Assembly: GCA_905182995.1 (NCBI GenBank)
Contig: CAJJDP010000027.1
Coordinates: 3,803 to 67,802, forward strand
DNA length: 64,000 bases
Reading direction: 5' to 3'
Source of the DNA: Paramecium octaurelia
Taxonomy: Eukaryota; Ciliophora; Oligohymenophorea; Peniculida; Parameciidae
Both the position numbers and the translations under genes were made by a program. Below, piece by piece: positions 34,692 through 45,056 of the stretch (positions are counted from its first letter, which is position 1; every line of letters starts with the position of its first letter). The notes under the pieces are model-generated. The model searched no databases, was not told where the DNA came from, and worked only from the letters and a program-made list of their open reading frames with translations.

Positions 34692-36172
34692 ATGTAGCTT
34701 CAATAGACTGTCTAACTGGGATAGATTTTTGAAAAATTAGAAAGTCTAAGAAAAATTGTAAGAATTTTTGAGCCAATCTAATTTAGTTTTCAGAATTAAT
34801 ATTAAGTCCATTAAATGATAATGAGAAGCTAACTATATATAATGATATCAATGTTATTTTAACTAGCTTGTATGAGTAGAAAAATGGTACAATTGAAGAA
34901 AAAGAACAAATTAAGAATTTAATGGACATAATGATGAATAATCTAGAAGTGTAAGAATTCATGTTTAGAATTGCTGACGAAGAATGTAATTATAAAATGT
35001 CATATGTAGCTAATTAAATTTAAGAAGTTAGAAGCTTAAGTATTAATTATAAAGCATCTAGAATTGGTCGTGAATTTATAACATAGAAGGCTGAGTAATT
35101 ATAATAAAAATCTGGTGAGAATTAGATACTCACTTTAAATGTGGATGTTTGTGAGGATTAATAGATAGAATTTTACGATAATAATAATTACTTATAATAA
35201 TCAAAAGAAGAATAGTCCTTAATTTAATCCCCACCTTCAAAAATATATCATGAAATAGCACAAGATGAATTGTCAGAATTGATTAATAGAAGTAAATACG
35301 AATTTGATTAAACCAAAATTGATTAAGTAAATATCTATATAAATCAAGGCTTATGAATATGCAAAGTTGGCTTAAGATAAATTTTAATCTAGTTTCGCGT
35401 ACTAATAACATGCTGAATATGTAGATTAAATAATTGTGTAATACAATTATATGATTGAGAATGTGAAAGAATTAGATTCAGATGGCTGGTTATTTGATGG
35501 TCTGAGTAATGGAATTTCTGTCAAATATAAATTTCCAGAAAACACTTCCACTGCCTCGATGCTCATGGAAACAAAAATACCAGTAAATGCAATAAGAGTG
35601 TTGGCATTAGTAAATGAAATGGAATTGAATCATTTATGGGTTCCCTTTTGCAAGAGGTCCTATGTTAATAAAGTATTGAATCGAGCCTGCAAGGTTTGCA
35701 CCTCAGAAATGTATTTCCCTTTGATTCCAGATCGGGAATGCGTTTTTGTAGGGGAAGGTTATGATAGATTGTAAGTTAATGGAACAATTACTCTATTATC
35801 GAGATCAGTGGATGGTGATAAAGAATTTTTAGAAAAGAATGGAATTTTTATTCCAGAGAAATCTAAATTTGTTAGGATGTATATCAAATATTACATTTTT
35901 GAAATTACTCCTATTGATAAGGATTCGTGTTCAATAAGAGCTTGCACAAATGTGAATCCAAAAATTTCTATGGTTCCCAATAGTGTCTTAGCTTATGTTG
36001 GAAGAAAAGTAAATTTAATGTTATTGTTTATTAGTTTGCTCATATTTTGATATCAAAAATAGTGAATTATGCAAAAACTTTTGAAAAATCTCCTTTCTAC
36101 CCTGTTTATTAAGAACATATAGAGTTCTATAATTGGTTAGAAGAGAAGCTAAAAACTCATCTTAAATATTGA
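34692..36172 (+). CDS. START-like lipid-binding domain protein
   Basis: A 467-aa model with three introns: 34758-34786 (29 nt), 35327-35348 (22 nt) and 36009-36034 (26 nt). The N-terminal 240 residues are helical and Gln/Glu-rich (IEEKEQIKNLMDIMMNNLEV). The C-terminal 220 residues have the look of a START/Bet-v1-like fold: LDSDGWLFDGLSNGISVKYK, then ETKIPVNAIRVLALVNEMEL, WVPFCKRSYVNKVL, and strands such as KFVRMYIKYYIFEITPI, ending in a long amphipathic helix (ISKIVNYAKTFEKSPF). START domains bind and move lipids; the ligand is unknown. Assignment is by fold-like pattern, not by a strict motif. Confidence 0.65.
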
Positions 36173-36246
36173 GTATTAATTTGTACTATGTAATATTTAT
36201 GTTTTATCTAATAAATGTAATATTTTATTTTTTTTTATCTAATAAA

Positions 36247-36946
36247 TCAAGCCAATTGTTTTTAAGCTGATTATTTTAATTGCTTAATGATTGGAGCCAC
36301 TAATTTTTTTCTATCAAAAGCTTCTTGAGTCAATTTAATTTATTCGTCAGTCAATGCTAATCTATGTCTTCCAATTTGTTTTTCCATTGTGTTAAAAAAT
36401 CCTTCAGATCCATAATCGCTTAATGCAACTTATTAAGTCATACTGACTAAGTCATTCAAAGGAATATATCTTTATTAAATGTATTTCAGCAATACCTATA
36501 TAAACGATCAGCCACGATTTTTTTTTCAAATAATTACCAAAGGGAGGCATCTTTCACATTTATTTTACCACAAGTTCCAATAATGGTTGCAAATGAAACG
36601 GAATGATCTCTTGTTAAATTTGGAACGAATTCCTTTAATGCTGGTACAACATATTCATAGAAATCTTCATCTGCATCCAAATTCAATTCATTGATTCTAA
36701 TTAAATATTAAATACTAGCATCATACCTTTGAAATGCATATGCTACTTGATGATCAGTTATCTTTTCAAGATTTTCTCTTATTAAAACTCCAAATTATCT
36801 ATTTGAGTAGGCTCCTAATAAGGCATTAGACAATCTTTAGTAAGCAAATGGATTCACATCCCAAATTGTTGGAATTTTTCCTTAATTTTAAATTCTATAT
36901 TACTTGCTTGTGATAAATAAAATCTGATTGTAGCTTTTTAGAGCAT
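36247..36946 (-). CDS. Probable mitochondrial helical-repeat protein, unknown
   Basis: A 206-aa model starting MLQKATIRFYLSQAR, which looks like a mitochondrial presequence (basic, amphipathic, no acids). Three introns are inferred: 23 nt near 36890, 30 nt near 36700 and 26 nt near 36480. The body is helical (NPFAYQRLSNALLGAYSNRQ, DFYEYVVPALKEFVPNLTRD, LNDLVSMTQQVALSDYGSEG) and recalls the helical repeats of alveolate organelle RNA-binding or assembly factors, but I name no family. An upstream in-frame ATG at 36982 would overlap the stop of the preceding gene, so 36946 is preferred. Ends at TGA 36247-36249. Confidence 0.7.
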
Positions 36947-36978
36947 TTTTTAATTATTAATATTTATTTTTATAATAC

Positions 36979-39900
36979 TCATTATTGTTATGTAGCCAAA
37001 ACTATGTTGGCCTTCTTCTATTCATTGGCTTCAATTGAGACCTTTTACAATTATGATCTTAATGCATCAATTTCATTGAACGCATTTACCAAAGTTAAAC
37101 TTAAAGCCTGTTCCTTTTATTCTAATTCCTTTTGTTTTGACAATTATCCCTACAATTTATCTATTTCCTATTTTAATCTTAACAATATATAAATACATCT
37201 TAGGATTCTTCAAATAACTTATGCACTTGTTCTAATTCTTTAGTTAAACCTTGCTTCTACTCTTCTGAAATATTCAATTTATTTCCTTAAGCATCATATT
37301 TAACTCTCATTCTCTCTATTTCACTTGACAATAAAGCAACTTTGTTTTCTAATTAGTACTATGATACAATATAATTAAATTATACTTTTTCCTCTTGTAA
37401 TTTCTCTATCTTCTTCTTCAATTCCTCTATTAATTAGTCGTAATTTTAATTGTTTTTCACTTGAGTATTGAGTTTCTCAATTTAATTTTTCAAATCTGCA
37501 ATCTATACCTATTGCTGAGTCAATTCAATTTATAATTTTTGGGATCTAAATTAATCATAATAAATTAATACTCTGCAACTTAGTCGTTGTTTTTATCTCT
37601 TAATTCTTCAATTAGATCTTAGAATTTTTGAATATCATTCTCTTATCCTGCAATTACATTTTATAATTCAGCAATTTGAGTATTTTAAGCTTCTAGATTC
37701 TTATTAGAACTTTGAAGTTATTAATATTTTTGTTCCAATTATTTGTAGGATTCATCCTTTTACTTGTTTTCTTACTCCTTTTAATCTAATTGTTATTTAA
37801 GCTTATTATTATCCAAAATGTATTATTTTGTTTCATCTTAACTAACTCTTAATAGATGTTCTAAATTCTTATTGGCTTCATCAATTAGTTGTTATTCGAG
37901 ATGAGAAATTTTATCCGCCAGCACTTAATTATCCGATTCAAATTATTTCAATAAAGCAATTTAAGTTTCCAATTCTACGATTTGTTTCTTTAATTACTCA
38001 GCCTCATTTTATCTGCTATTTAATTTATACTAAAATCTTTCAACTTCTGTTGATAACATAGCTATTTTATTTTCTAAATCATTTTTCACTTTTAAGGCAT
38101 CATTTAATTGCTTATTTAGTGTCTCATTAGCTTATAATTCATTATTATAATCTTGTTAAAGTTTTTGTAGTCCCTCATCCAAAATTTAGATCTTGTTTGG
38201 TAATTCGCTCAGTTAAGAAATACGAGTAGATAGTTGAGAATTGTCAACATATAATTTCTCATTCTCTTTACTCAATTCATTGAATTAGCTGGTTTAGTCT
38301 TTTAATTATTTCTATAGAGCCTAAATGAGTTATTCTTACTATTTATTTATGGCACTCTATTAAGCTACTTATTGGGCTATGACTCTGAGTTGATCGACTC
38401 TAAAAACATTAATTTTATATTTTACTCTTTTTCAAGTTATGATAATTAAAGTAAATAGGAAGTCAATAATTAATCAACTTTATTTTTCTCATTCAAATTG
38501 CAATTGGACTAAGCTTCAGCAGTAGTCAATTTTGTATTTAATTGAATGACTTAATTTTCTAAGATTTGTAATTTCTCTTACAAACCTTTGTTCTCTGTTT
38601 CCTATTCTCTCAATTCAGCAATTAATTAGGAGTTCTAAAACTTAAGATCAGGGATTGTTTTATCATTTTCTAAATCATAAATCTTCTTATTTGCATCTGA
38701 CAGCTCTTAAGTTTTGGTCTACAATAAAGAATTCAATCTTTAAATGTCTTGAACTTGTGAATTATTCTTGGATTCCAAATTGAATGCTTAACTTTAGAAT
38801 TTAGAATTATCTTGGCTCAATTATAGTAGTTTTTACTGTAATTCATTAACTAATTTTGCTTGATCCTATAATCCTGAATAATCCTTAGCCTACAATCTCT
38901 TAAAGTCAGATTGAGCATTAGTTAATTGTTTTTATAAGTCATTTATTCTTCCATGTAAATCTGAGATTGTTTATTCTTTCTATTTAAGATTACCTTAAAG
39001 TTTGCTTAATTCAGTTTTGAGTTAAATAACCTCATTTTCAGCAGCATTTCTTGCTTAATCATTAAGTCTCAATTATTCTATTTAAGATAACAATGATGAA
39101 ACCTTGTCTTACAATTATCCAATATCTTCATTTTTTTATTTTAATGATTTGTTTAAGGTTTCTCTCTCTTATTATAGTAATTAGAGTCTATTTTCTAAGT
39201 TATATAATTCATTGAGTTATTATTCAGCAATCTATAATTTACTTAAAGTAGTATAATATTATTTTCTAAATTAATCTAGTTCTCTTTTAGTTTAATCAAG
39301 TTGATCCTTTAATTTTTGATTATCTAATTTCAAGTAACTAATATTTTTTAATTCGCACTCTTACTAAGTAATCCTATAATAAAGATATGATAATACTTTA
39401 ATTTAAGTTCATTATTCAATTTAATCCTGCCTTCTAATTCCTACTTCAATTTATCGTATTACTTCTCTGAGAATCCTAGTCTATCCTCTAGATCAGATAT
39501 GGTTGCTTAGTTTTATAAAAGCTATGATTATAATTATTAAGTATTATTAGTCGTTTCTGAGGTAGTGACAACTCTTCTTTCAATGACTTCACTAACCTAT
39601 TATTAGGATGATTTAATTGATCCTGATAACGGATTATTTTACTCAAATTATCTGATGATTTCTAAAAGTTTGACTCTTTCCTATTATTAATCCTCATACA
39701 ACTTTTTCCAAACGTCTAAATCCTTTGTCAAACTGTTTACTTAAGCCTTGTAATCTCTTATAACTAATTCATTTCCTTCTAATTCGATTACTCTACCATA
39801 GATTTCTGAGTTTTTCTTTCTTAATAACTCAATATCTTAGGACTTTTATTCCAGAAGATCATTGAATTTGGTTACCTACAATCTAACTGTATTTAACTCA

Positions 39901-40245
39901 AAATTTTCATTTTCCAATTGTGTCAATCTCACTCTCATTTTTTCGCATTCTGTAGCCTTTTCTCTAAGTAAGGCTGATATTTGTGAATTGTCCTATCTCA
40001 ATAGATTGATTCTATCTTCTAATTAGACTGACTAAAGTTAATAACTAAATCCTTACTTTTTCAGCAGCATATCGACACTTATCGTATAATGATTCAAGCT
40101 CAAAATACTTCTTTCTCCACATGCTATGATCTTTTTCCATGTTATAAATTTGTGCCTCCAATTGCTCCACTCTGTCATCTTCCTTGTGCTCCATAACCAC
40201 TTGCTTATAAACAGCATTCATTGGAATTCCTTATGGTAAAGACAT
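36979..40245 (-). CDS. Long coiled-coil protein, cytoskeletal candidate
   Basis: A 1036-aa model starting MSLPQGIPMNAVYKQVVMEH. Six introns are inferred: 40032-40056 (25 nt), 39374-39396 (23), 38400-38425 (26), 37546-37571 (26), 37359-37385 (27) and 37168-37196 (29); the exons sum to 1037 codons. Apart from the first 30 residues and a short Ser-rich break (NNPLSGSIKSSQQQVSE, about residue 210), the whole protein is heptad-repeat coiled coil rich in Gln, Glu, Leu and Lys, for example LRLNDQARNAAENEVIQLK. Such proteins build basal-body, ciliary-rootlet or cortical filaments in ciliates, but nothing here fixes a specific role. The stop (36979) lies 33 bp before the next gene on the same strand. 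Confidence 0.85.
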
Positions 40246-40660
40246 TGAAAGATATTTATTAAATTATATATCAATATAATAAATAAATCACGCTAAATTC
40301 TAATTTATTAATTATTATTATTACCTATAATTTATTGGTACATATAAACAGCAAATCAAAAGTGTAATTTTTAACATTAGTTTATCATAACAATTAGATT
40401 AATATAAGCACAAATTCAACCTGCCGGAATTTATATTATTATGATAACATCAATTATTAAATTTCCAAGCTTAAAAGCTATCAATTTATTTATTGATATA
40501 TTTTAAACTTAACTAATTATAAACGATTTGTTACTTAATTGTTTAATATAATTAGTAAGAAATAACAATAATTGATAAACAGATCTGAATGTTAAACATT
40601 AATCTAAATTTAGATAGTTTATAAAATTTATAGTAAATTTAACAATTATATAGTTAAAGA
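40246..40660. other. Divergent intergenic region
   Basis: About 415 bp between the divergent coiled-coil gene and the small plus-strand gene. AT-rich, with no recognised motif or coding frame. Confidence 0.5.
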
Positions 40661-40926
40661 ATGGAATTAGATACCAATACAATTTTCATATAAGGAGATA
40701 ATATTGAATATTTCAGTTCTCAGCTAGTATAAGTAACACACAATTTTAAGAAAAAAAAATAGAATGACAAAGGAATCCCAGTAAATTTAAATTTGAATAG
40801 GCATAGAGACAAGAAAAGGAACTATTGAATAGATTGTGCACAAAAATAGAAGAATAAGTCAATAAATTATAAATTAAATATGATGAATAAATAATGGCAT
40901 TAATAAATATATCTAAATAATAATGA
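40661..40926 (+). CDS. Small charged helical protein, unknown
   Basis: A frame of about 81 aa starting MELDTNTIFIQGDNIEYFSS, with a 20-nt intron (GTAAATTTAAAT to GAATAG, near 40769-40788) that removes an early TGA. A second 24-nt segment near 40707-40730 could also be spliced out in frame, giving 73 aa. The C-terminal half is a single helix (LLNRLCTKIEEQVNKLQIKY). Its stop TGA 40924-40926 overlaps the ATG of the next gene. Small size makes it less certain. Confidence 0.45.
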
Positions 40927-41289
40927 ATCCAAACTCATTCAAGCTCTACAAATCAATTTGTTCTGCAGTGACATCGACTGGCTTGACATTCACCAACTTT
41001 ACAAATAAATCATTTCTTGGGAGATCAGTTTAATATTTAGAGTATATGAATATCGATATTATGTTAGCCACTTGATTTACACAAAGGCTCCAAGATTATC
41101 ATACATTGAGCATTACGCTCCAGTATATACACCCAAACGAGTCACTTATGCTGCCCCAATCTGTTTGGCTTTAGCTGGCACTGTATTAATAGCTGAAGTA
41201 AGAAAATAATAATAAATAATTGATAGATTGCTTGGACCAACAATGCCAAAGAATAAGCAAATAATTATTTTGTTGCAACAAGAGAATGA
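40923..41289 (+). CDS. Small single-TM protein, mitochondrial candidate
   Basis: A 103-aa model starting MNPNSFKLYKSICSAVTS, with introns at 41042-41067 (26 nt) and 41198-41226 (29 nt), ending at TGA 41287-41289. The N-terminus is basic and hydroxylated, like a mitochondrial presequence. A single TM helix (YAAPICLALAGTVLIAEIAW) lies near the C-terminus. Both introns remove in-frame TGA or frame breaks, which supports the model. It might be a small inner-membrane or respiratory-complex subunit; that is inference. The start overlaps the previous stop as ATGA. Confidence 0.6.
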
Positions 41290-41321
41290 AATATATTATT
41301 TAGAAATAATAAAATAAAATA

Positions 41322-42058
41322 ATGAAATTTAAGCTTCTTTTTGTGATAATGGTTCTGTGTAGCTCTTAAGATATGCCAGATTTGGAATTCCCAAAATAGA
41401 CACCTGTGATTATGCTAAATGACAATAATTGGGATGCTATTACTCATTTAGGCAATGAAGGATTAGAAAAGCCATGGTTTATATTCTTTTGGGCTCCCTG
41501 GTGTAAAGGTTGCCATAGAATAGTTAAGATTTGGGAAGAAATGGTAACTATTTATAATGGTACAATAAATATTGGTGCAATCGACACGTATCATTAATCC
41601 TTAATAAAGATATAATCAAGAACTTATCGGTGATAGGATTGGTGTAACCAAATATCCAACCTTTGTTTTTTTCGATACTGACAATAGGATGTATTTCTAC
41701 AACGGTAAAATCTCAATTAAATCGATAGAATCTACTAATATCGGCAATTTCACTCAATTTGTTGATGAAAAGAAATATCTGCATCTAGAACCTTATGACA
41801 CTCCTAAGGAAATTGATCACTTCAAAAAATGGCTAAGAAGAATATTCTCATTGAAAATGGTATTGCATTCACACTATTACATAGGTTCCTGTATATGTTG
41901 TTGTGGCCTTCATAGTGGTTTTGACATCTTTATGCATTTACGGGAATAAGTAAGAAAAGAAGGATAAATCAGAAGCAAAAAGAGTAAAGTTAGAGTTGTT
42001 TAGAAAATCATTAGAGCAACAGGAGAGGGAGGAGTACCTCAAGAAAAAGAGGGATTGA
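41322..42058 (+). CDS. TMX-like membrane thioredoxin, CKGC active site
   Basis: A 229-aa model with introns at 41588-41609 (22 nt) and 41860-41884 (25 nt). It starts with a signal peptide (MKFKLLFVIMVLCSSQ), followed by a thioredoxin domain with FFWAPWCKGCHRI (CKGC at residues 61-64) and the cis-Pro strand TKYPTFVFF. One TM helix (VYVVVAFIVVLTSLCIYG) follows, then a short, very charged cytosolic tail ending KKKRD. This is the layout of TMX-type ER thioredoxin-related membrane proteins. The dilysine-rich tail may aid ER retention. Redox role is inferred from the two cysteines. Confidence 0.8.
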
Positions 42059-42205
42059 TTTGTTAATAGGTTAATATATTTTAGTTAATAAGTCTTTCTT
42101 TCTAAGGCAATTCACCTTCTCTCTCGATTTTTTTAATCTAATATTCAAAATTAAATTTAACTGAGTATGTTTCATTAAATTAATTGCTCAAATATAAATA
42201 TTTAA

Positions 42206-43696
42206 ATGGAATTTGAAAATGACAACACCTGTACGGAGGAAAACCTACTATCTGGGATATCAGAATAAACACCATCCAAAGATGATCCTTACATGCACTA
42301 TCCAGATTCATTTCAAGTTTCACCCTCCTTTTAATAATCATAACAAAAGCAATAAGAAATAAATACTATCAAAGAAGAATACATATCAATCATCAATTAT
42401 GCAGATCAACAATATAAAAACAATGAACCAAGTTTTAGTTTGAACAATTAAAGTGTCAAACAAGATTTTTGCTATTTCCAGCAAATTAAAGACACCCTAG
42501 CAAAACTAGAATTGGATCTTAATAATTAGTCTTTTCATGATAACTTCAGTGATATAAAATCAAATCTTCAAGAATTATAGGAAAAATATCACTAATTTGT
42601 CATCGATGCGTCAGACTAGATTGTTGAATTCTAAAACCAGCAAGTGCCTTTTAGTAGCGGGGGTAAACATAAGAGAACCAGATCTGAGGCTCCTCCATCA
42701 ATTACTCGATTTAATGTAAAACCAAAAAAAAATGAGACTTCGAATTTAATTGAAAAATCATTTGATACCAATATATTTCAAAAATAAAGTGAGGAGTACT
42801 CTTTGCTCTTAGATATTATCAAATAGGATATAGAAAACATCGAAAACACTAAATTTCAAGAGCATGATTAAAGCATGGAATTAATTGTCCATTATTATAA
42901 ATTAAGAGAGATGCATTAAAATATCATTTAAAATCTCTAAGACACTAATGCTTAGTTGAATTTCACGTTACAGGAATATTAACAAAACTTTGATGATCTG
43001 GCTTCGAACTTTACATTTGATATTAAAAATTTTAATGACCAATCCAAAGTTGAATAAGTGTCTCTAGTGATTCAGAAAATACAAGAGATAATTCAATAAA
43101 ACTAATAATATGAATAAGACCTAATTATTCAATAACAGCAATTATAAGAATAATAGGAACTATAAAGCTAATAAGTTAAGAAAATTGAAGAACAATAGGA
43201 AGTATAAAGTTAATAAATTAAGAAAATTGAAGAATAATAAAATTCTTATGATAGTCTATTAGAGTAGTTCTAATTGCTTTAATAAGAAAAAGAAAACTAG
43301 GATGATGTTATTGATTCACTAAAATAGCAAATATAAGTATTACAATAAAAATCTGAAGCTGACTAAATTAATACTCTGTGTTAAAATTTAAGAGAATTAA
43401 TTAAATATGTACAGGATTTCATCATTCTGTCAAATAAATTACTTTAGCATATTTATAATTAATCGGGAGCCAAATTACAATTTCCAGATAACAAACACGT
43501 GAGTGAGGTATCAATGACTCTTTAAACTTTATTATAAAATTAAGATTCTAATAGCTTTAAGAAGATAAACGAAAATTTAAATGTATATTCAAAAGAAATA
43601 GGAGTAATAATAAATTAAATTTGTCAAAAATACTAATGCTTGGTTGATTAGATTATAAGAGAAAGAAAGCAATTAATGGAGTCACTGTAAATATGA
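42206..43696 (+). CDS. Gln-rich coiled-coil protein, unknown
   Basis: An uninterrupted 496-aa frame starting MEFENDNTCTEENLLSGISE and ending at TGA 43694-43696. The N-terminal 170 residues are mixed, with a Ser/Arg-rich patch (SGGKHKRTRSEAPPS). The remainder is coiled coil with near-identical short repeats around 43150-43235 (KKIEEQQ followed by EVQSQQ). A long intronless gene is slightly unusual beside the heavily intron-containing neighbours. No domain recognised. Confidence 0.75.
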
Positions 43697-43738
43697 ATAT
43701 GATAGATATAATATATATATATATATTTTAAAATACTC

Positions 43739-44911
43739 TCATTAATCAACTTCCTCATTGTTTTTCTATCTTCTTTATGGGTTGTTGTCATAATTTCTGT
43801 TATTATTTCTATTGTCATAATTTCTCTATCCTCCTCTCTATGGTTTTTATGGTTTTCTAAATGGAATAAAAGTAAATAATACTTGCTTTTAACAGTTATG
43901 TAATCATCTTCTTCTTGTTATTACTCTTCTTAATTTTAAGGAGGTTGTCTGTCCACTTTTTCTTCCCAAATTTGTTCTTATTGATAATTTCTGTCTCTAT
44001 TGTGATAATGTTATTTGTTTCCTCTGTATGGTCTGTCATAGTTGTTTCTTCTATCATAATTATTATTATTATAATTCTTCTTGTAATTTCTTCTGTCATC
44101 GTGATGTTAATGATGTCTTTGCCCTTCCCTAGTTTAAGGTTATTGATCTTGGTTGGATTATTGGACTTAATTTGAATTGTCATCTTAGGGTTATTCATTC
44201 TATGGTTGTTATTCACTGAATTATTATTGTTCTTCAGTTTCTTGGACTTCAGGTTGTTCAATTGGTTTCGATTAAACTTAGACTTCTTCTGATGGTGTTT
44301 ATTTTGATTAGACATGTTATTCTTATGGTTAGATTACCTGTTGAACTTATTATTGAATGTGTTCTGTTTCATGTAATTATTAGGTTTGTTTAGGTTCATG
44401 TTCTTTTTCCAATTCTTGTGTATGGGTTTCAAACTATAGATAGTTATAATTTAAATACTTTCAATCCTTTCCAGGGTTGATCTGCTTTGGCTGATTATCC
44501 AACAATTTTAGATTACAATTTTTTAGCTAGTTCGTGGGTTGATTCATGATCTTAAGTTAAAAGAGCGACTAATTGGGGATCTTGGGCGAGATGTTGAAGG
44601 ATTATTATGTATGCTTCAATTGTGATTATAGATCCTTATTGTTCGGCTTCTTTCTTGGCGGTGAGCCAATTCGAGAGGGTACCTTCTAATTCTTTGATTC
44701 TTTCATTGTTTTCTTCTTTGCCTTGAATCTTCTAGATCTATTCTTGTTTCAATTCTTTAGTTTTTTGTAATTCCTCAAGGTCAGCGATGTCTTTGAGTTT
44801 CTTCTAAAGATTCCTGTATTTTTTAGCCAAAAAGTTGAAATAGAAGTCCTTTTCTTCGTTTTTGACTTGATCCCATATTGACTTGTTCTTTTATTATTTA
44901 CCTCCTTTCAT
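43739..44911 (-). CDS. Q-rich/RGG RNA-binding protein, possibly caprin-like
   Basis: A 373-aa model with introns at 44434-44458 (25 nt) and 43857-43882 (26 nt), starting MKGGKQQKNKSIWDQVKNEE. The first 160 residues are helical (KYRNLQKKLKDIADLEELQK, KELEGTLSNWL-like) and resemble the helical N-terminal region of caprin-type RNA granule proteins. The centre is Gln/Glu/Pro-rich and disordered. The C-terminus is rich in Asn, Tyr, Arg and Gly (NNYDRPYRGNK, QRGGQRNYDNRNNNRNYDNN) and ends NNEEVDQ. Together these suggest an RNA-binding or RNP-granule protein. The caprin link is weak; an SERBP1/Stm1-like role is an alternative. It is convergent with the 42206 gene, 42 bp apart. Confidence 0.7.
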
Positions 44912-45056
44912 TATGTATTTTTTTGAAAAATATTTAAAAATTACCAATGAATACTAATGAGCATATAAATTATTTTATAGAATTAATAGAGCATTCTACT
45001 TTCTCAGCAGGAATACAACACATGGCAATTAAAGATAATAATATATAATGATGATC

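Noticed and set aside
36946..36982. Upstream ATG 36982 as start of the mitochondrial-type gene
   Set aside because: It would overlap the preceding gene's stop and add a Lys/Asn-rich leader before a good presequence; ATG 36946 is better, though not proven.
43915..44175. Plus-strand 86-aa open frame, extremely rich in Ile, Val and Leu
   Set aside because: It lies antisense to the Asn/Gln/Arg-rich exon of the RGG protein; the hydrophobic composition is the complement of AAT/AAC/CAA codons.
43896..44315. Minus-strand 139-aa Lys/Asn/Ile-rich frame starting MSNQNKHHQKKSKFNR
   Set aside because: It is a shifted frame inside the real 373-aa gene, which has the better frame, introns and termini.
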